From positions 1 through 16,720 of the forward strand of contig CAJUGJ010000032.1 in assembly GCA_910586015.1 (NCBI GenBank): DNA of 16,720 nt. Direction: 5' to 3'. This DNA is from an uncultured Lachnospiraceae bacterium. Lineage in GTDB: Bacteria > Bacillota > Clostridia > Lachnospirales > Lachnospiraceae. Shown piece after piece: positions 1 through 7,237 of the stretch (within the stretch, counting starts at the first letter, position 1; the number at the start of each line of letters is the position of its first letter). The position numbers and the translations under genes are program-made. The notes under the pieces were generated by a model. The model was not told the origin of the DNA. It ran no database searches and saw nothing but the letters and a program-made list of their open reading frames with translations.

Positions 1-31
1 CCGCCTAAAGGCAGTGGGAGGAGCCTATGAC
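1..31 (+). mobile_element. Possible right end of an IS200/IS605-family element (partial)
   Basis: The first ~31 bases read CCGCCT, a short turn, AGGC, then GTGGGAG and TATGAC. The same ordered pieces (CCGCCT, hairpin, GGCGGTGGGAG, TATGTCAC) occur on the minus strand at 7032-7065, in the right end of the IS605 element there. Such a hairpin followed by GTGGGAG is typical of omega-RNA/right ends in Firmicute IS605 elements. Here it would belong to an element lying to the left of the window and reading rightward. It abuts the point where the ABC ATPase gene breaks off. Only the terminal bases are visible, so the call is tentative. Confidence 0.4.
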
Positions 32-43
32 AAACGAAAGGAT

Positions 44-250
44 TTATTTATGAAACAAAATTTTTCCCTTTGTTGGCATACTTAGTCCAGCAAGCAGTGA
101 TAATAATGTGGTTTTTCCGCTTCCGCTTTTTCCTATCACTACATACATTTTTCCAGAATCAAATTCATATGAAATACCATCTAATGCAGATATTGTTTGA
201 TATTTGTTTTTATATTGATAGGATACTTCTTTTATCGATAAAACGGACAT
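44..250 (-). pseudogene. ABC transporter ATP-binding protein, N-terminal stub (LolD/MacB type)
   Basis: This encodes the first 68 residues of an ABC ATPase of the kind paired with FtsX-like permeases. Walker A, GKSGSGKTT, is at residues 40-48. The protein then stops at a TAA where family members continue for about another 150 residues, so the Q-loop, signature motif, Walker B and H-loop are absent. The ATG at 250 has a GAGGAAG ribosome site that overlaps the end of the upstream permease gene, and three bases separate the two genes, so it was the last gene of this exporter operon. The bases beyond the break do not continue the family in any frame and resemble an IS605 right end. Insertion or deletion by such an element is the likely cause. 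An intact ATPase would have to come from elsewhere for the transporter to work. Confidence 0.8.
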
Positions 251-253
251 AAT

Positions 254-1438
254 TCACTCTTCCTCTCTTAATAACTGTGCTGGGCTTGATTTTGTTATAT
301 GATAAACCGCAAAACAACATCCAAAAAAATAACATAAAAAGTATAAAATCAAAAATAGGATAGGCAAACTTGTACCTTTCGAAACAGTGAGAAGGAAAAA
401 GAGAATTCCTGTTATCTCTCCTATTATCTCTAATACCATCTGTTCTGATAAAGAGGCAACAAAAACTTTTTTTCCTGTAACTCCTAATGTTCTCATTAAA
501 GCATAAGACTTTTTTTCTGTTCGAACACAAAGAAAACTAATCAAACCTCCAATTCCAAGTGTCAATCCTAATAATAGTGGCATAATCCGTTCTAACCGCT
601 TTGCATTTTGTTCTAAGGACAATAAGGTAGAGAAATAAATTTGCTCTCGTATAATTAATGCGAAATGATAGGAAGGGGTCTGTTCGGTTGGATCTATAGA
701 AACAAACATATTAAGTGCTTCTTTTTTTAATTCGGTAAGCTTTCGATTTTCTTTTACCAAAAAAGACATACTATCACAACTTATTGTATCACTGTTTTCT
801 AACATCAAATTATAGCAATATCCCCACGGAATATATAACTCTGAACTTTTAGACTCATATTCTCCAACTACTTGAAGTGTAATTTCCTTTTTTATTTGAA
901 GAAATGGATCGTGAATAAAAAGATTTAAAAAGCGATTTTCTTCCTCTTGAATCGGAATTTTTTGTGCTATAGCTGTAGAAACTAGACAGACTGCTTTTTC
1001 TTCTTTTAAAAAATCTTCGTTATACCAATCGTAAAATGTAATCTTTCCATTATACTCTGGAGATAGTTCTTTTGTACATTCCAACTGATTAATTCCTATC
1101 ATTATACCCAAATTATCCCTTTCTATATCTGTCCATTGATAAGAAAAATTTTTGGTCATACAGAGATTTTTAATATAGGAAGAGAATAGATACTGTTCTT
1201 TTGTTACATACATAATATATTGTGAAGGAATGTTTAAATTTTTTGTGCTTGTTCCCTTTACATTACTTACAACACATTCAATCGGAAAATTATCTTTTAC
1301 TAATTCAAGTTCCGTTTTTTGTCTCTTCACATAATCTGATAATAAACAAATCAGAAAGCAAAAAATAGCTGAAGTTAAAATAGAACAAAAAGTCAAAATC
1401 GGTCGGCGTAAAATTTTAGTAAATAGAAATGGGGTCAA
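254..1438 (-). CDS. FtsX-like ABC transporter permease (short subunit)
   Basis: A 394-residue membrane subunit of a MacB/FtsX-type exporter. One membrane segment lies near the N-terminus (about 14-34), followed by a large extracytoplasmic domain (about 35-280). Three segments follow at about 286-304, 332-353 and 357-380, as in single-FtsX-domain permeases. The coupling-helix region carries the family pattern YALMRTLGVTGKKVF (about 312-326), where the ATPase normally docks. The start is a TTG at 1436-1438, preceded by AGGAGG at a good distance; it overlaps the stop of the upstream permease as TTGA, pointing to translational coupling. Such transporters usually export lipids, peptides or antibiotics, or act mechanically on the wall, rather than import. 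The substrate cannot be read from sequence. Its ATPase partner at 44-250 is truncated, so function is doubtful. Confidence 0.85.
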   Translation of the reverse strand: MTPFLFTKILRRPILTFCSILTSAIFCFLICLLSDYVKRQKTELELVKDNFPIECVVSNVKGTSTKNLNIPSQYIMYVTKEQYLFSSYIKNLCMTKNFSYQWTDIERDNLGIMIGINQLECTKELSPEYNGKITFYDWYNEDFLKEEKAVCLVSTAIAQKIPIQEEENRFLNLFIHDPFLQIKKEITLQVVGEYESKSSELYIPWGYCYNLMLENSDTISCDSMSFLVKENRKLTELKKEALNMFVSIDPTEQTPSYHFALIIREQIYFSTLLSLEQNAKRLERIMPLLLGLTLGIGGLISFLCVRTEKKSYALMRTLGVTGKKVFVASLSEQMVLEIIGEITGILFFLLTVSKGTSLPILFLILYFLCYFFGCCFAVYHITKSSPAQLLREEE

Positions 1439-3342
1439 CCTTTGTTTCCTCCTTTCGTACTTAACAATTTTCTTGGATCTATCTGTGTCAGTTTTTTAGA
1501 CGAAAGGAAAAGAAAAACTGCAATTACTACAAATTGAATGATTCCACACAAAAAAATCAAGAATGGACTCATTTTACCTTCTCTTAATAACGTAAAAATC
1601 TGTTCAGACGAATTTTGTAATCCTGCTGACTGAAAAACTCCTTGAAATTCATTTTGTAAAACACTGTTCTTTCTTAAAGATTCTATTACCTTTTCAATAA
1701 AATATCTTGTTGGTATCATTCCTAAAGAAACTGCAATTCCTGCCACAATACTTCCACTTCCAAATAAATAGTTAAAAGTCTGTCTTTTTGACGCACCTAA
1801 AGATCGCATAATACCCAAATTTTTTTTCTCTCTGTTTTGATATAAGATTAAAAATAAAACCAAAATCAACAGCCAGCATACAATCGATAAAATTAAAAAC
1901 TGTTTTGAGGAACTTAGTAAGTTGTGCATTTCTCCAAAAATAGCTTCATATCCCCCGTCAAAACAAATAAACTTTTCCTCAAATTCTGTTCCGATACACT
2001 CTGTAAGAAATTGATTGATTGCACCATTTTTTAACTTGATCGAAGCAAATATACCAAGCCCTTCGCTTATAGAATTTAATCGATTTTCTCCTGCTAATGC
2101 CTTTTTGGGAGCAAAAATAGTATTTGGAGTAAAATCATATGCTTCATCACTCCAATAATTTTCCAAATGATAAATTCCTACAACGGTAAACTTTTCTTCC
2201 TGTGTAAGAAAACCATTTTCACTATGATAGGAAAAAATTTGAGGATTACTTCCGCTCACATTTTCTTGTTCCCCTGAACGCTGTAAACACTCATACTGAG
2301 AAACTAAAACTTCATCTCCTATAGAAAGCCCACTGCTTTTTGAAATTGCTTCACTGATGATACAGACTTTTTCCCCTGTTTTATACTCTTCGTCTGTAAA
2401 TTTTCTTCCTTGAACTATTTCTGCGGACTGTTGTGCAAAAGAATATATACTCTCTAAACAGTCTGTTCCAATAAGGGGAAGTGAATGTGTCGTAACCTTT
2501 AATTCTTCTGTATACTGTCTCCACAACTTATTTTCTGGTCTTTTTAAAAACTCTTCCAAAGAACAGTCTAATCTTGCTATAGTCGGTGTTTCATTTTGTT
2601 TTCCTATTTGGTATGTTTTTGTGCCGTCCTCATGAAATTCTGTTATCATACTAAAATGATCGGAAATCTGAACCACTGGCAATATCTCTTCTATAGATGA
2701 TACCTCCTCTATAGGAGGATATAAATCATAAGCAATATAATTTCCATAAACTAGATACGTTTTTCCAACTTCTAAAAGTTCTTGTTTTTCTGGAGAAAAC
2801 CAGTTTATTTTGATCTTATCACTCTTTCTTTCATACCCATCATGAATTGAAAATATTTCCTCTATCTGTGCTTGTCCTTCTATTTCGTAAAATCCAAAAT
2901 TAAGCTCTTTTCCAAAGTGGTTTTCTAAAAGAGTTACAGACATAAGAACACTATTATATGGACTATCATAATAACTTTTGTATGCACCTTCTGTCTGAAT
3001 AGAAATTACAGGAGTAAATCTTGGAGAATAAGCGGCATTTATTCTTCTTACATCAAAAAATTCAACCGAAGTCATAGAAGAAATCTGCCCAATTTCCTCT
3101 TTTGTAGGATATTGGGCATTCTCTATTGTCACTCCTTCTTTTCCATTCTCAAGCATAGATATTTTATCCATTGGAACTGGTACTGCAATCGTTGTATATT
3201 TTGAACTTAATACTGTATCTGTTTTTATTGATGAATAATAAAGATTAACCCCTAAATTTAAGAATAATACTGTTATAGTTAATATTACTATCCATATTAT
3301 AGTAAATAATGGTTTTCTAAACAAACGAATTGATATTCTCAT
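1435..3342 (-). CDS. FtsX-like ABC transporter permease (long subunit)
   Basis: A 635-residue permease and first gene of the exporter operon. One membrane segment at about 12-34 is followed by a long extracytoplasmic domain (about 35-480) of MacB-PCD type. Three C-terminal segments lie at about 481-501, 526-545 and 594-615. The FtsX coupling motif is clear at about 509-523 (LGIMRSLGASKRQTF). The two unequal permeases would form a heterodimer around an ATPase dimer. The ATG at 3342 follows a GGGGGAAAG ribosome site, and a good sigma-A-like promoter lies about 80 bases upstream. Both large outer domains lack repeats or recognisable enzyme motifs. The family assignment is firm. The cargo is unknown, and the reading frame is intact despite loss of the ATPase. 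Confidence 0.87.
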   Translation of the reverse strand: MRISIRLFRKPLFTIIWIVILTITVLFLNLGVNLYYSSIKTDTVLSSKYTTIAVPVPMDKISMLENGKEGVTIENAQYPTKEEIGQISSMTSVEFFDVRRINAAYSPRFTPVISIQTEGAYKSYYDSPYNSVLMSVTLLENHFGKELNFGFYEIEGQAQIEEIFSIHDGYERKSDKIKINWFSPEKQELLEVGKTYLVYGNYIAYDLYPPIEEVSSIEEILPVVQISDHFSMITEFHEDGTKTYQIGKQNETPTIARLDCSLEEFLKRPENKLWRQYTEELKVTTHSLPLIGTDCLESIYSFAQQSAEIVQGRKFTDEEYKTGEKVCIISEAISKSSGLSIGDEVLVSQYECLQRSGEQENVSGSNPQIFSYHSENGFLTQEEKFTVVGIYHLENYWSDEAYDFTPNTIFAPKKALAGENRLNSISEGLGIFASIKLKNGAINQFLTECIGTEFEEKFICFDGGYEAIFGEMHNLLSSSKQFLILSIVCWLLILVLFLILYQNREKKNLGIMRSLGASKRQTFNYLFGSGSIVAGIAVSLGMIPTRYFIEKVIESLRKNSVLQNEFQGVFQSAGLQNSSEQIFTLLREGKMSPFLIFLCGIIQFVVIAVFLFLSSKKLTQIDPRKLLSTKGGNKG

Positions 3343-3422
3343 AGATTTTTTCTTTCCCCCTCAGATAAATAGAAAAAGATCTAAATTTACCACTTTATCT
3401 AATTAAAGTATAATATGTGTTT

Positions 3423-3451
3423 ATATTACCATATTATTTATAATATATCAA
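3423..3451 (-). promoter_or_regulatory. Promoter of the FtsX exporter operon
   Basis: On the minus strand TTGATA (3446-3451) and TAATAT (3423-3428) are separated by exactly 17 bases. Transcription would start near 3416, giving a leader of about 75 bases before the ATG at 3342. The surroundings are very AT-rich, so chance matches are possible, but spacing and position fit. Confidence 0.5.
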
Positions 3452-3646
3452 TATTTTGTATTAAATGCAATATATACGTTTTATAAAAATATTTTTAAAT
3501 ATGTTTCTATATTATATTGTATAATAAATGAAAAATAATAGGTCGTATTGAATTTATATAGAAATTGTATACAAAAGAAATCAGCGACTGATTAAAAAAG
3601 TTTACTTGATATTATGAAGTGTTCTTAATGAAAAATATGAATTAAA

Positions 3647-3675
3647 TTGTTTTAAACAGATCAGTATGGTACAAT
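3647..3675 (+). promoter_or_regulatory. Extended -10 promoter, serine hydrolase operon
   Basis: TTGTTT (3647-3652) and TACAAT (3670-3675) are 17 bases apart, and TG at 3667-3668 gives an extended -10. The transcript would start near 3682 and carry a leader of about 170 bases before the ATG at 3855. No riboswitch fold was recognised in that leader. A nearer promoter cannot be excluded in such AT-rich DNA. Confidence 0.5.
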
Positions 3676-3854
3676 ATTTTTATTATACTAATATAAAAGT
3701 TTTTGTAAAAAAGATTATTTTAGTAAATATTCATTTAGGAAAAGTATATTTATATATTAAAACTCTAAATTTTTTAAAATTGTTTTTGTATTGAACTTAT
3801 GTTAAACTTAAATAAATAAAATAATATTCAAATGTTATAAAAGGGAGGACTATT

Positions 3855-4721
3855 ATGGATATTACAAAGTTTGTAGAAATTGTACAGCCCCTAGGTGTTC
3901 TTGGAGTTTTAGTCACACAAAAAGAAGAACTTATTGCAGAATGGTATTTAGAAAAAGAATGTAGAAGAAATGTCTATTCTGTTACAAAAAGTTTTACTTC
4001 CGCCGCTGTGGGATTTGCACTGCAAGAAGGATTACTTTCCTTAAATGAAAAGCTTGTAGATGCTTTTTATGAAGATCTTCCAGAAAAAATCAGCGATAAT
4101 TTAAAAAAGGCAACGGTAAGAGATTTATTAACGATGTGTTTAGGACAAGAGAATGCTAATCTTATGGGTGAACAGCGTCCTTTTTATGAAGAAGATGACT
4201 GGGTAAAGCTCTCACTTCAAATTCCATTTGTATATGAACCCGGAACACATTTTGTATATAATAATGTTGGCCCATATTTAGCTGGAGTACTTGTGCAAAG
4301 ACGTTCTGGATGTAATTTAGTTTCCTATCTTACACCACGATTATTTAAACATTTAGGAATTAAAAATCCAATGTGGGAAACTGACCCGTTTGGAAATTCA
4401 TTTGGATCTGGGGGATTGTTTTTAACTTTAACAGAACTTCATAAGTTTGGTTTATTTTACTTAAACCAAGGAAACTGGAATGGAAAGCAGCTCCTATCGA
4501 AAGAATGGATTGCAGAAAGTACAAAACAACAGGTAGCTGATGCCCCTTATGGATATTTATTTTGGAGAGGACAATATAATTCTTTTCGAGCTGATGGGAA
4601 ATACTCTCAATTATCTATCGTATTTCCAGACAAAGATGCTGTTGTTTCTATTGTTTCAGAATGTAGACAGGGCGATAAGCTTATGAAAGCAATTTATGAA
4701 TGTATCTGTGTACAGCTTTAA
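3855..4721 (+). CDS. Class C beta-lactamase-like serine hydrolase
   Basis: A 288-residue member of the serine beta-lactamase/DD-peptidase fold family (beta-lactamase class C and similar). The catalytic SxxK is S42-V-T-K45 in YSVTKSF, and the Y-x-N motif is Y135-N-N137. The third motif, normally KTG or HTG, is probably replaced by the ADGKYSQ stretch (246-252). Related proteins are esterases, peptidases or true beta-lactamases, so hydrolase is the safe call. There is no signal peptide or membrane segment: the protein starts directly with the folded domain, which suggests a cytoplasmic location, unusual for wall-acting relatives. GGGAGG lies seven bases before the ATG. A membrane protein frame follows within about 35 bases and shares the terminator, so the two probably form an operon. 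Confidence 0.82.
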   Translation: MDITKFVEIVQPLGVLGVLVTQKEELIAEWYLEKECRRNVYSVTKSFTSAAVGFALQEGLLSLNEKLVDAFYEDLPEKISDNLKKATVRDLLTMCLGQENANLMGEQRPFYEEDDWVKLSLQIPFVYEPGTHFVYNNVGPYLAGVLVQRRSGCNLVSYLTPRLFKHLGIKNPMWETDPFGNSFGSGGLFLTLTELHKFGLFYLNQGNWNGKQLLSKEWIAESTKQQVADAPYGYLFWRGQYNSFRADGKYSQLSIVFPDKDAVVSIVSECRQGDKLMKAIYECICVQL

Positions 4722-4750
4722 TCTTAATACTAAAATAGAAACTATTATGA

Positions 4751-5284
4751 AAGGTAGATGATCTTGTTATAAAAAAAAGTCCCTCACACGTAAAATCATT
4801 CTGGTCACCACTCAAAATTTCTCTTTTTGTACTAGCTCTTATTACAGCAGCAACATCTATATTTTGTTATGTCAATGAATTACCAGCAGATGCGTATATA
4901 GATAAAGGAATACATACTTTTAAACCTTATGCTGTTTATCCTATTCAGGTAAAAAATACAAGTGGAAGCAGCAAATATCGTCGTACAAATCCGACCAAAA
5001 CGGTTTACAAAGTATTTTATCGCACCTCTAAAATAGGAGGGTATCAATGGAGTGTAGAAGTTCTTTCAAAAAGTATTGGGGAAGAAACCGTTGCAGAGGG
5101 GAAATCTGTGAAACGTAGAGTACTTTCTATTCCAGAGGAAAAAAAATATATCACTGTAAATTCCATATATACAGCAGAAAGCTATGTTTCTAAAAATAAA
5201 AAGCGTTATATTATTTTATTTTTAATCTCTATGATTTATCTGCTTGGATTTGGATGTTTTACGATTTTAAAGAGGCAAAAATAA
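4751..5284 (+). pseudogene. Two-membrane-segment protein of unknown function, no valid start codon
   Basis: A continuous frame of 177 codons runs from just after a TGA (4748-4750) to the TAA at 5282-5284, with no in-frame ATG, GTG or TTG before its first membrane segment. It encodes a lysine-rich start, a hydrophobic segment (KISLFVLALITAATSIF), a polar, beta-rich middle of about 100 residues, a second hydrophobic segment (YIILFLISMIYLLGFGCF) and a basic tail KRQK. The composition is plainly protein-like, and the frame ends inside a strong terminator, so it was a real gene. An ATG at 4758 in the neighbouring frame reads M-I-L-L and then TAA. A one-base insertion or two-base deletion near 4769-4772 would explain the break. 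Use of a rare start such as ATA (4769) or ATT is the alternative. No family was recognised. It probably belonged to the same operon as the serine hydrolase. Confidence 0.6.
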
Positions 5285-5321
5285 TTTCAGAGGCTGATTA
5301 ACAGCCTCTGAAATTATTTTT
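5277..5321. terminator. Bidirectional terminator shared by convergent genes
   Basis: A perfect 20-bp inverted repeat (5277-5296 and 5302-5321) closes a five-base loop, ATTAA. The GC-rich core CAGAGGCTG is flanked by A-runs on one side and T-runs on the other, so it works in both directions. The stop codon of the plus-strand gene (5282-5284) and that of the minus-strand gene (5314-5316) both lie inside the stem. Confidence 0.92.
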
Positions 5322-5886
5322 CAAGGAACTCTTTCCAAAATTTTTCTTCAGAAATAAACTCAAAGTTTTCCTTAGAATCTAGACTATCAATCAATCCTTT
5401 GACTTTAGAGTATTGGAGTTCACTGTTAAATTTAATCTCCCATACACATCCTTTTTGTCCTACACAGCGAATTCCCTGTGAATCATAAGCAATTATATAT
5501 AGATCTTCTGTTTTACTAGATTCTGATGTACAAGTACAGGAAATATAATCTGAACAAAGTAAATTTGTACTGACATTATCTGAAATGGAATCTTTCGTAT
5601 TCTTTTTTTGCTCCTCTTTTGCTTTTTCTTCCTCCAATTCCTTACGGAAAGCTTCTTCTGCTTTATCAAAACTTTCTAATAATTTATCCCATTCTTTTTT
5701 TGTATACGATCCTGCCCCAATTTGATAACTTGGTTCTGTTGTCCCATTTTTTATTTTTTCTGCATACTCCTGTCTTTGTTTTTGTACCAATTCAGAAAAT
5801 GCAGCAGCAAATCCTTCTTTCGTTTCCTTTTGAATTTCTATACCCTCAGTAAAAGTATAATAATTGTTACCCATTACTTTTATCAT
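5314..5886 (-). CDS. Uncharacterised Lachnospiraceae-type protein
   Basis: A 190-residue soluble protein with no signal peptide or membrane segment. The N-terminal half carries IGAGSYTKKEWDKLL (57-71) followed by FDKAEE. I recognise this pattern from small uncharacterised proteins common in Lachnospiraceae. A charged helical stretch (about 66-95) probably forms a coiled coil. The C-terminal half is beta/alpha with five cysteines (111, 117, 119, 141, 147), a possible metal site or disulphide set. The ATG at 5886 is chosen because GGAGAG sits eight bases before it; another ATG 18 bases upstream has no ribosome site. It is transcribed alone and ends in the shared terminator. The function is unknown. 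Confidence 0.72.
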   Translation of the reverse strand: MIKVMGNNYYTFTEGIEIQKETKEGFAAAFSELVQKQRQEYAEKIKNGTTEPSYQIGAGSYTKKEWDKLLESFDKAEEAFRKELEEEKAKEEQKKNTKDSISDNVSTNLLCSDYISCTCTSESSKTEDLYIIAYDSQGIRCVGQKGCVWEIKFNSELQYSKVKGLIDSLDSKENFEFISEEKFWKEFLEK

Positions 5887-6143
5887 ATTCTTTTCTCTCC
5901 ACATTTCTTATTTGATAAAAATTAACTGATCTAATCTGATTTCTCTGTGCAATTTTTTCTACTGTTTTTCCTTTGTCTATTTCTCTCATTACTATCTGAA
6001 TTAATATATGGCAATCTTATTCTTTCTCTGGCTATTCCTTTAAAAAGTGGCATAAAATAAAACAAGTATCGGAAAAGGGTACCTTTCCGTAAAAATGTGC
6101 CGCTTTTTTGCCTGTTGGAATAATCCCAAACCCTTATGGAATT
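5887..6143. other. Intergenic region with a possible 40-codon reading frame
   Basis: About 255 bases between the unknown gene and the HAD gene. On the minus strand a 40-codon frame (5867-5989) overlaps the start of the downstream gene and begins MREIDKGKTVEKIAQRN. It has no clear ribosome site and could be a remnant of a longer protein. The only other structure is a hairpin at 6070-6089, listed as a terminator. Confidence 0.4.
6070..6089 (-). terminator. Likely terminator of the HAD gene
   Basis: On the minus strand CGGAAAGG, a three-base loop and CCTTTTCCG form a stem with one bulged T, followed by ATACTTGTTTTATTTT. It lies about 55 bases past the HAD stop codon. The T-tract begins slightly late, so the efficiency is uncertain. 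Confidence 0.5.
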
Positions 6144-6851
6144 TTATCTTTGCGCTATTTCTATAAGTTGTTTAAAATCATCAATCTCCATAATGTTAAT
6201 CTTATTCTGATTTAGAAGATGATTTACATTATACCAAACTGCACTTAATCCCATAGAAGTTGCTCCCATTACATCCATTATATAATCATTTCCAACATAC
6301 AGAATGTCCTCTTTCTTAACTTCATGATTATCCGATAATATTTCATTTATTGCTATCTGATAAAATTGCTCACTTGGTTTTCTGACATTATAGTCTGCAC
6401 TAGAAAAAATTTGATTAAAATAATGTAGGATTCCAAAATCACGCAACAACTGTCTAGCTGATTTACCCGTAAAAATACTATTTGAAAGGATATACATCTC
6501 GATACCTTGTTTTTGAAGCTCATTTAGCGTATATCTAACATCTTCTAATAAAGTCACTTTTTGCATTTTATTCATGATCTCATAATCAAGTTCTTCAAAT
6601 GTTTCAGGTTTTGCAACTTCAAACTTCTCAAAGAATAACGGGATTTCATCTCTAATTAAACATACCTCTGAATAGTCGACTTTTCTTTTTTCATATAATG
6701 GGAGAAAGGTTTCTGCATAATCTCTAAATTCTTTCAACGAACATGTTTATTCGAAAAAGACATTATATAAATAAGTAATGCCATTATTAAAATCGAATGA
6801 TATGTCTTTCAATACTGTATCATATAAATCAAAAATAATAGTCCTGTTCAA
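6144..6851 (-). pseudogene. HAD-superfamily hydrolase interrupted by one nonsense codon
   Basis: The gene starts at a TTG (6849-6851), six bases after a strong GGAGGTG site, and opens with TIIFDLYDTVL: HAD motif I, with nucleophile D8 and the DxYDT form also seen in haloacid-dehalogenase-like members. After 34 codons an in-frame TAA (6747-6749) interrupts it. The same frame then continues four codons later as LKEFRDYAETF to the end at 6144. The rest is complete: helical cap, motif II in YILSNS, motif III lysine in RKPSEQF, and motif IV in YVGNDYIMD. Total length would be 235 residues, normal for a small-molecule phosphatase. No frameshift is needed; one base change would restore it. Reinitiation at the TTG at 6737 would give a protein lacking the nucleophile. 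The substrate is unknown. Confidence 0.82.
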
Positions 6852-7025
6852 AACAATCACCTCCACGTCAAATTTGAATTTGTCGATTTATATGATTTAT
6901 AGATCTTACCATAATCTCTGAAAAAGTCAGTATTTACAAAGCTTTTCACAGTTCAAGACTTTACATTGACACAAAATCAAATGTTATTTTTTATATCGGC
7001 AAATTTTATCATTTTATAAACAGTG
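6852..7025. other. Leader region of the HAD gene
   Basis: About 170 AT-rich bases between the IS605 right end and the HAD start codon. Apart from the ribosome binding site at 6858-6864 and weak promoter-like matches on the minus strand, I see no gene or clear structure. The ~20 bases beside 7031 would be the guide stretch if the omega-RNA-like end is transcribed. Confidence 0.4.
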
Positions 7026-7144
7026 AGTGACATACTCCCACCGCCTATGCTACGCATAGAGGCGGCTTTTCGTTCAAGTATTCCAATGAATACAGTATCG
7101 AGCTAACCCCGTGTCCTACGGTTTTGTATGTATTGGCTATGTGT
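7026..7144 (-). ncRNA. omega-RNA-like right end of the IS605 element
   Basis: Read on the minus strand, this follows the tnpB stop codon. It has the look of the omega-RNA scaffold of Firmicute IS605 elements: a structured stretch with GGGGTTAGCTCGATACTG, then CATTGGAATACTTGAACG, then a terminal hairpin (plus-strand 7041-7065, CCGCCTATGC pairing with GCATA-GA-GGCGG) followed by GGTGGGAG and TATGTCAC. In intact elements this RNA guides TnpB, with the next ~20 bases as guide. TnpB is destroyed here, so the RNA could act only with a TnpB encoded elsewhere. Similarity is recognised by eye; expression is unknown. Confidence 0.6.
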
Positions 7145-7186
7145 TTATAGTCGCATACTTTCATTTCTGATATTGATTTTGGCTTT
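7145..7186 (-). pseudogene. tnpB: tnpB C-terminal tail
   Basis: The minus strand encodes AKINIRNESMRL and a stop. This matches the usual end of TnpB after its zinc finger, normally of the form DVNAA-x-NIRNEGxRL. Everything upstream, including the RuvC and zinc-finger parts, is missing. The tail continues in frame from the doc stub, forming a 30-codon chimera. Confidence 0.65.
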
Positions 7187-7237
7187 TATTAAACTTGCAT
7201 GAAGTTTTAGCACCTGCTCTTTGCTTAAAATAATCAT
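7187..7237 (-). pseudogene. doc: Doc toxin, N-terminal 17 codons only
   Basis: The start codon overlaps the phd stop as ATGA, the usual phd-doc arrangement. The encoded start MIILSKEQVLKLHASLI matches the opening helix of Doc-type Fic toxins, which normally continues with a TGGxxGIRD stretch. Instead the frame passes directly into the TnpB tail. The Fic motif HxFxxGNKR, needed for activity, is absent, so no active toxin is made here. Confidence 0.7.

Larger units (their letters stand above)
3343..3854. other. AT-rich divergent intergenic region
   Basis: About 510 bases between the divergent exporter operon and the serine hydrolase. It holds no open frame of note. It contains one candidate promoter for each side (listed separately) and a short perfect dyad, AATCAG-CGA-CTGATT, at 3579-3593 followed by six As. 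That dyad could be an operator or a weak hairpin. Nothing else is recognisable; the composition is extremely A+T-rich. Confidence 0.6.

Noticed and set aside
5867..5989. 40-codon minus-strand frame beginning MREIDKGKTVEKIAQRN, vaguely like the C-terminus of Rpn-type nuclease families
   Set aside because: No ribosome site, overlaps the start of the next gene, and the likeness is too weak to name; mentioned only as region content.
7026..7065. Terminator for the phd transcript
   Set aside because: The hairpin is not followed by a T-run on the minus strand and matches IS605 right ends better.
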